Positions 30,758 to 35,051 of a stretch of 35,051 bases of DNA are shown here, piece after piece. Source of the stretch: an uncultured Oscillibacter sp. (lineage in GTDB: Bacteria; Bacillota; Clostridia; Oscillospirales; Oscillospiraceae). The position numbers and the translations under genes are program-made. Below the pieces are notes generated by a model that did no database searches, was not told where the DNA came from, and saw only the letters and a program-made list of their open reading frames with translations. Numbering within the stretch: the first letter of the stretch is position 1; the number at the start of each line of letters is the position of its first letter. The stretch lies in assembly GCA_910585385.1 (NCBI GenBank), contig CAJUDV010000024.1, positions 1 through 35,051 on the forward strand. The letters are read 5' to 3'.

Positions 30758-30850
30758 GAGGGGTTCGCTTTGCTCTGCGCCTCAGTTGCGCGCCTGCGGG
30801 CGCAAACCTCCTGCGGAGGGTTTTTTTGACAGTCTGAAGCGGCGCCGCTT
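30758..30850. repeat. Dense hairpin cluster in the flagellin-AraC gap
   Basis: TTGCGC / GCGCAA (around 30786-30805), CCTCC-TGC-GGAGG followed by a T-run (30807-30827), and the perfect palindrome AAGCGGC-GCCGCTT (30837-30850) follow one another without coding content. With the two terminators before it, this looks like a repeated extragenic element. The remainder of the 461-bp gap 30647-31107 holds operator-like palindromes and a promoter. Confidence 0.5.
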
Positions 30851-30867
30851 TAACAGCGAAGGGAAAA

Positions 30868-30934
30868 ACTATTGGAATAGTGCGTGGCGCCTGGAGAAAT
30901 TCACGAAGCCTGCGCCCGAAACTATTGAAATAGT
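30868..30934. promoter_or_regulatory. Pair of ACTATT-AATAGT palindromes upstream of the AraC gene
   Basis: ACTATTGGAATAGT (30868-30881) and ACTATTGAAATAGT (30921-30934) are near-identical 14-bp palindromes 53 bp apart, five helical turns. They lie upstream of the promoter at 30995 and look like paired operators. Confidence 0.5.
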
Positions 30935-30994
30935 GTGCGGCTTGCCGGTGTGGGATAAAACCGCCCTATATTCCGGAGTTTTGCGGAAAATATA

Positions 30995-31022
30995 TGGATT
31001 TTTCAAAAAAATCTGATATAAT
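30995..31022 (+). promoter_or_regulatory. Promoter of the second AraC gene
   Basis: TGGATT (30995-31000), 16-nt spacer, TATAAT (31017-31022). Perfect -10, weak -35. Confidence 0.6.
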
Positions 31023-31107
31023 GTTTCGATAAGGTGCCTGCAAGCGCTGGAGGCGGGGAGATCGTGCGGAGCGGGCGCGGAGACCACCGAGAGAGGAGCG
31101 TCTGTCC

Positions 31108-31959
31108 GTGAAAAACTACTCCTTCGCCGTTTTCCCCAATGAGAACTTTCTGGACTTCCGGCTGTACCAGTATGGCTGGGAACGGTGCGAGCCCCTGCAC
31201 TCCTTCGGTCCCTTTGTGCGCAACCACTATCTCTTTCACTACATTATCTCCGGGCGGGGGACCCTGGACTCCGCCGGTCCGGACGGCACGGACCGCAGGT
31301 ATGAGCTGGGGCCGGGGCAGGGGTTTTTGATCTGTCCCGGCCAGGTCAACACCTACGCCGCCCATAAGACCGACCCCTGGGAGTATACCTGGCTGGAGTT
31401 TGACGGGCTGCGGGTGGAGGAGTATCTGGACAGCGCGGGGATCAGCGCCCTTCAGCCCATCTACCGCCCCCAGTTCCCCGCGCAGGGGGATGAGCTGCGG
31501 GACACCATGCTCTATATTGCGCGGCACGCCGAGGCTACTCCCCTCCACCTCATAGGGCACCTGTGCCTCTTTTTGGACGGGCTGATCCGCTCCTCCGCCA
31601 CCCGGAAGATGCTCAGCGGCGGAAAGCTCAAGGACTTCTACATTCAGGAGGCCATCAATTACATGGAGCACAACTACCAGCGGGACCTTACGGTGGAGGA
31701 GGTTGCCGACGTGTGCCGGCTGAACCGCAGCTATTTCAGCAAGCTCTTCAAAGAGAGCATGGGCTGCCCGCCCCAGGAGTTTTTGATCCGTCTGCGGCTG
31801 GCTAAGGCGGCGGAGATGATGAAGCTGTCCGGCAACTCCATTCGGGACATCGCCATGGGCTGCGGCTATCCGAACCAGCTGCACTTTTCCCGGGCCTTCA
31901 AAAAACGCTACGGCCTGCCGCCGCGGCAGTGGCGGGCGGAGAATCAGCTGGAGAAATAG
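31108..31959 (+). CDS. AraC-family transcriptional regulator (MsmR/RafR-like)
   Basis: 283 aa from GTG 31108, with AGAGGAG 9 nt upstream. N-terminal AraC-type sugar-sensing cupin: FGPFVRNHYLFHYIISGRGTLD, GFLICPGQVNTYAAHKTDPWEYTWLEFDG; this block is typical of AraC regulators of raffinose/melibiose and multiple-sugar genes. C-terminal helix-turn-helix pair from about residue 180 (LTVEEVADVCRLNRSYFSKLF; IRDIAMGCGYPNQLHFSRAF). It is convergent with an acetyltransferase and an alpha-galactosidase, whose sugar and role fit this regulator class, so it is the likely regulator of that cluster. Confidence 0.9.
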   Translation: MKNYSFAVFPNENFLDFRLYQYGWERCEPLHSFGPFVRNHYLFHYIISGRGTLDSAGPDGTDRRYELGPGQGFLICPGQVNTYAAHKTDPWEYTWLEFDGLRVEEYLDSAGISALQPIYRPQFPAQGDELRDTMLYIARHAEATPLHLIGHLCLFLDGLIRSSATRKMLSGGKLKDFYIQEAINYMEHNYQRDLTVEEVADVCRLNRSYFSKLFKESMGCPPQEFLIRLRLAKAAEMMKLSGNSIRDIAMGCGYPNQLHFSRAFKKRYGLPPRQWRAENQLEK

Positions 31960-31973
31960 TGGGCGTCCGGGGT

Positions 31974-32585
31974 TCAGAGGTTTTCCCAGTCAATTTTTTC
32001 ACCGCGGAAGAAGTACTCCCGGTCGTGCGGGCCGATGGCCCGGAGCACCCGGCAGGGGTTGCCCGCAGCGAGAACGCCGGCGGGAATGTCCCGGGTGACG
32101 ACGCTTCCCGCGCCGATGACGGCGCTGCCGCCGATGTGCGTCCCGGGCAAAACGACGGCTCCGGCCCCGATCCAGACGCAATTGCCGATATGGACATCTC
32201 TATTGTACTGGAGGCCCCGGCTCCGCAGACCGGGGTCCAGGGGGTGGTTTGCCGTGGCGATGGTGACGTTTGGCCCCAATAGAACGTCGTCGCCGACGAA
32301 GATGCCGCCGTCGTCCACCAGGGTGAGATTGAAGTTGGCGTAGACGCGGTTTCCGAAGCGGACGTGTCGCCCGCCCCAATTGGCGCGGAAGGGAAGCTCG
32401 ATATAGCAGCCCTGGCCGCAGGCGGCGAAGACCTCCCGCATGTAGCGCTCTTTTTCCGCGGTGTCGCTGGGGCGCAGCTGGTTAAACGCCCAGAGGCGGT
32501 CGGCGAAAGCGGCCTGTTCCGACATGATCTGCGGGTCGGCGGGGTCGTAGATGAGGCCCGCCAGCATTCTCTCGTACTGTGTCAT
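31974..32585 (-). CDS. Maltose/galactoside O-acetyltransferase family protein
   Basis: 203 aa, ATG 32585 with AAGGAG 10 nt upstream. N-terminal Mac domain (MTQYERMLAGLIYDPADPQI...ADRLWAFNQL), then a left-handed beta-helix of hexapeptide repeats (VGDDVLLGPNVTIATANHPLDP; VHIGNCVWIGAGAVVLPGTHIG; AVIGAGSVVTRDIPAG). His114 in TANHPLDP is the catalytic base. It transfers acetyl from acetyl-CoA to a sugar hydroxyl; in LacA-type systems this is thought to detoxify non-metabolised galactosides. It lies 82 bp behind the alpha-galactosidase on the same strand. Confidence 0.92.
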   Translation of the reverse strand: MTQYERMLAGLIYDPADPQIMSEQAAFADRLWAFNQLRPSDTAEKERYMREVFAACGQGCYIELPFRANWGGRHVRFGNRVYANFNLTLVDDGGIFVGDDVLLGPNVTIATANHPLDPGLRSRGLQYNRDVHIGNCVWIGAGAVVLPGTHIGGSAVIGAGSVVTRDIPAGVLAAGNPCRVLRAIGPHDREYFFRGEKIDWENL

Positions 32586-32617
32586 ATCCTGTGTGCTCCT
32601 TTTTCATATGTCGGTGA

Positions 32618-32664
32618 CAGCCGGAACCCCCGTCCTCATTTGCTGAGAGCGGGAGTTCCGGCTG
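32618..32664 (-). promoter_or_regulatory. Intercistronic hairpin between alpha-galactosidase and acetyltransferase
   Basis: CAGCCGGAAC (32618-32627) pairs with GTTCCGGCTG (32655-32664), extending about five more bases with one mismatch. No T-run on the minus strand, so it probably stabilises the mRNA or partly stops transcription. Confidence 0.5.
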
Positions 32665-32667
32665 TTG

Positions 32668-34848
32668 TTACAGCGCGGACAGATACAGCTGCATGGACTG
32701 GTAATCCCCCCGGGGGATGGGCAGGGGCCAGCCGGCCTCCATCAGCACGTCGCCGGGGTAAGCGCCCTGGCCGTTCACCGTGTAGCGCAGGGCGGGGTCC
32801 AGCCCTTTGAGCCGCAGGCGGCGGAAGGGGGCAGCGGCCCGGGTGGGACCGGAGATGAGCGTCACCAGGGCCTCCCGCCGGTCGGGGGAGACCTGTTCCC
32901 AGGCGGTGTGGGGGTCGGCGAAGGGGTCGCTGAGGCGGTAGTAGTCCCCCCGCTGAATCAGGTCGTAGTGCTCCTTGAAGAAAGCCGTCTGCCGCCGGAT
33001 GATCTCCCGTTCCTCCGGGGTGCAGCGGCTCAGATCCATCTCATAGCCAAAGGCGCCGCTCATGGCCGCCGCGCCCCGGGTCTCTATGGAGGTAACGCGG
33101 CCGTTTTGCTCGTTGGGGGAGGCGGAGACGTGGGCGCCTATGGCGCTGACAGGGTAGCAGAAGGAGGTGCCGTACTGAATCCGCAGGCGGTCAATGGCGT
33201 CGGTGTTGTCGCTGCACCAGATCTGGGGTGTGTAGTAGAGCATTCCGGCGTCAAAGCGCCCGCCGCCGCCGGAGCAGCTCTCGATAAGCAGATTGGGGTA
33301 GTCCTGCCGCAGCCGCTCCAGAATGTCGTAGACGCCCAGCACATAGCGGTGGTAGACCTCGCCCTGGCGGTTTGCGGGCAGGGCGGCGGACCAGACGTCG
33401 GAGAGGCTCCGGTTCATATCCCACTTGATATAGCTGATGTCGGCGCTGTCCAAAACCCTCCGCACGGCCTCGTAGATGGAGTCCCGGACCTCCCGGCGGG
33501 AAAAGTCCAGCACCAGCTGACTCCGTCCCCGGGCCTGGGGCCGTCCGGGAACGCCCAGGGCCCAGTCGGGGTGTTCCCGGTAGAGCCGGCTGTTCTCGCT
33601 GACCATCTCCGGCTCAATCCAGAGCCCGAACTTCATTCCCAGCGCCTGAACGCGGGGAACCAGGGCTTCCAGGCCGCCGGGCAGTTTTTCAAGGTTGACC
33701 GACCAGTCCCCCAGGCCGCTGAGGTCGGTGTCCCGGGAGCCGAACCAACCGTCGTCCATGACGAACAGCTCGATGCCAAGACCCTGGGTTCCCTCGGCAA
33801 TCTCCACCAGCTTGTCGGCGGTGAAGTCAAAGTAGGTGGCCTCCCAGTTGTTCATCAGCACCGGCCGGCGCTCTCCCTTGCAGGGGTCCCGGATCAGGTG
33901 CTCCCGCAGGGCCCGGTGGAACTGGCGGCTCATTTGGCCAAAGCCGTTGGGAGAGCAGATCAAGGCCGCCTCCGGGGCGGTGAAGGACTCCCCCGGGGCC
34001 AGGGTGAAACAGAAATTGTAGGGGTCAATGCCCAGCACCAGCCGGTTGTTCTCCAGCTGGGTTCGCTCTGCCGTGGCGTGAAAGTTTCCGCTGTACACCA
34101 GCATGGCCCCGTAGCACAGGCCGTAGTCCTCGCCGGCTCCGTGGTTGCAGAGGATGACAAAGGGGTTGTGGTGGTGGCTGGAGGTGCCCCGCAGGCTGTT
34201 CACACTCTGAATGCCGGGCCGCAGGGGCGCCCGGTTTGGACAGCGCTCCATGGTGTGGCAGCCGTCAAAGGTGATGAGGTCAAAGTCATCCCCTTGGAAA
34301 TCCAGGCACAGGGAGGCGCAGCGCTGCAGGCGGACGGCGCCGATTCCCTGGTTGACCACCCGGACGGCTCGGGTAATGAGGTCTTTTTCCTCCAGCACGC
34401 CGTAATACAGCTCCACCGACATCTTCGCCGCCGCGTCCTTCATACAGATGACGAGGGTCTCCCACTCCTGGCCGCCCCAGAAGGCGGGCAGGCCCTCCAG
34501 CTTGTATTTGCCCCGGTACAGCTCGTGGCCCGCGTAGCGCAGGTCCGCCAGGCGGCTTCCATCCTCCGGCTCAAACTCGATGCTGGGAATGCGGAAGTCC
34601 CCGACGCCGCAGGAGGAGTACTCCTGCGGCAGGGTGTCCAGAGAGTAGTCGCGCTTGTCTCCCACCTCGTTGGGATTGGGGGAGAAGCCCCGATCGGCAT
34701 ATTGAATGAGATAGGATAGGTCGCCGCCGCTGACCCGGGGGCCGTAGTAGGTGTGCAGCAGAATATTGTGCCAGTCCGCCTTCATCTGATAGGTGGTATT
34801 CCGGGTGTGCAGGGTGAACACCCGGTTTTCTTTATTAAAAACAATCAT
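32668..34848 (-). CDS. Alpha-galactosidase, GH36
   Basis: 726 aa, the usual length of clan GH-D Mel36A/RafA enzymes; ATG 34848 with GAGGAA upstream. It hydrolyses terminal alpha-1,6-galactosyl residues (melibiose, raffinose, stachyose). Order: N-terminal beta-sandwich domain; TIM barrel opening with LMNNWEATYFDFTADKL; FVMDDGWFG (residues ~363-370); KFGLWIEPEMVSENS; catalytic nucleophile Asp477 in YIKWDMNR; glycine loop SCSGGGGRFD; acid/base Asp547 in CSDNTDA. No signal peptide, so cytoplasmic, which requires import of the oligosaccharide. It follows the probable sugar-ABC ATPase gene at the window edge on the same strand, 144 bp away. Confidence 0.95.
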   Translation of the reverse strand: MIVFNKENRVFTLHTRNTTYQMKADWHNILLHTYYGPRVSGGDLSYLIQYADRGFSPNPNEVGDKRDYSLDTLPQEYSSCGVGDFRIPSIEFEPEDGSRLADLRYAGHELYRGKYKLEGLPAFWGGQEWETLVICMKDAAAKMSVELYYGVLEEKDLITRAVRVVNQGIGAVRLQRCASLCLDFQGDDFDLITFDGCHTMERCPNRAPLRPGIQSVNSLRGTSSHHHNPFVILCNHGAGEDYGLCYGAMLVYSGNFHATAERTQLENNRLVLGIDPYNFCFTLAPGESFTAPEAALICSPNGFGQMSRQFHRALREHLIRDPCKGERRPVLMNNWEATYFDFTADKLVEIAEGTQGLGIELFVMDDGWFGSRDTDLSGLGDWSVNLEKLPGGLEALVPRVQALGMKFGLWIEPEMVSENSRLYREHPDWALGVPGRPQARGRSQLVLDFSRREVRDSIYEAVRRVLDSADISYIKWDMNRSLSDVWSAALPANRQGEVYHRYVLGVYDILERLRQDYPNLLIESCSGGGGRFDAGMLYYTPQIWCSDNTDAIDRLRIQYGTSFCYPVSAIGAHVSASPNEQNGRVTSIETRGAAAMSGAFGYEMDLSRCTPEEREIIRRQTAFFKEHYDLIQRGDYYRLSDPFADPHTAWEQVSPDRREALVTLISGPTRAAAPFRRLRLKGLDPALRYTVNGQGAYPGDVLMEAGWPLPIPRGDYQSMQLYLSAL

Positions 34849-34992
34849 TGGGATTCCTCGCTCCGTTGTCGCTCCTGTGTCAGAACGCAGAATGCCGGCT
34901 TTTGGCGCGGCCGGGTTTGCTTCCGCGCCGCCTCGGCCCGGGAGTGGGCGCGGGACGGCGCGGATGAGTATAAGATCTGTGCGGAGAGAAAT

Positions 34993-35051
34993 TTAAAATT
35001 CCAGGTTTTTTCCGTCTTTGTCAAAGACGTGGCAGACGTTGCCGCTGAAGG
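34993..35051 (-). CDS. C-terminal end of a gene, perhaps a MsmK/UgpC-type sugar ABC ATPase (partial)
   Basis: Reading leftward from the window edge, 18 codons (FSGNVCHVFDKDGKNLEF) end at TAA (34995-34993). The pattern 'gn.cHvFDkdgkn' resembles the tail of UgpC/MsmK ATPases (typically 'nkxHxFDxetgkxi'). If so, it could power the ATPase-less CUT1 importer at 13342-16502 as well as an importer for this cluster. Too short to be sure; other families are possible. Confidence 0.4.
   Translation of the reverse strand, partial: FSGNVCHVFDKDGKNLEF

Noticed and set aside
30708..31016. 102-codon frame through the gap after flagellin
   Set aside because: It runs through terminators and palindromes, has no ribosome site, and reads as low-complexity basic sequence.
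1..35051. tRNA and rRNA genes
   Set aside because: No cloverleaf with GTTCGAATC-type T-loop or rRNA signature was noticed. A tRNAscan or Infernal run would settle it.

Overview
The window looks like the chromosome of a GC-rich, motile, gut-type Clostridia, most like Oscillospiraceae (Flavonifractor, Oscillibacter or Lawsonibacter relatives). The basis is strong AGGAGG ribosome sites, near-identical lipoprotein signals ending LAAC, a flagellin with a CsrA-like gene, collagen-like surface proteins, and uptake and phosphorolysis genes for host glycans. This is inferred from gene content, not from a marker gene.

Layout. 1-1310: 3' end of a large serine recombinase of an integrated element, less GC-rich than its surroundings, ending next to a collagen-like gene (1340-1864, -) that stops just after its Gly-X-Y tract. 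A divergent paralogue follows (2091-2900). 3136-7775: nucleoside/BMP-type ABC importer operon (ATPase, two permeases, lipoprotein) with a textbook sigma-A promoter. 8156-11848: ribose-type ABC importer (lipoprotein, ATPase, permease). 11937-12090: small element with terminal inverted repeats. 12117-12986: AraC regulator, divergent from 13342-18969, a CUT1 sugar ABC importer, a small membrane protein and a GH112 galacto-N-biose/lacto-N-biose phosphorylase. 19055-25795: leftward operon of an ECF sigma factor, a probable anti-sigma factor and five membrane, lipoprotein or PH-like proteins. 26180-30646: the flagellin module described below. 31108-35051: AraC regulator, acetyltransferase, GH36 alpha-galactosidase and the end of a gene that resembles a sugar-ABC ATPase.

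Most interesting region, 26180-30646. A Hin/resolvase-type serine recombinase is followed by a 17-bp perfect inverted repeat around 88 bp, directly upstream of a TnpB homologue. That homologue keeps its zinc ribbon, but the three RuvC acidic residues read as Asn, Arg and Glu, so it should be nuclease-dead, like the TldR RNA-guided repressors. Its 3' flank is highly structured, like an omega RNA. A 12-nt segment at the expected guide position is exactly complementary to codons 5-8 of the flagellin gene 640 bp downstream. Between them lies a CsrA-like gene with a C-terminal extension. A textbook ANGGAN hairpin precedes that gene, and several GGA sites, including the ribosome site, lie in the flagellin leader.

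Read together, this could be a flagellin-control cassette: a DNA inversion or terminator switch, an RNA-guided DNA-binding repressor and CsrA-type translational control. It is logically similar to Salmonella hin-fljA but built from different parts. The active-site loss, the repeats and the 12-nt match are seen directly; the mechanism is inferred.
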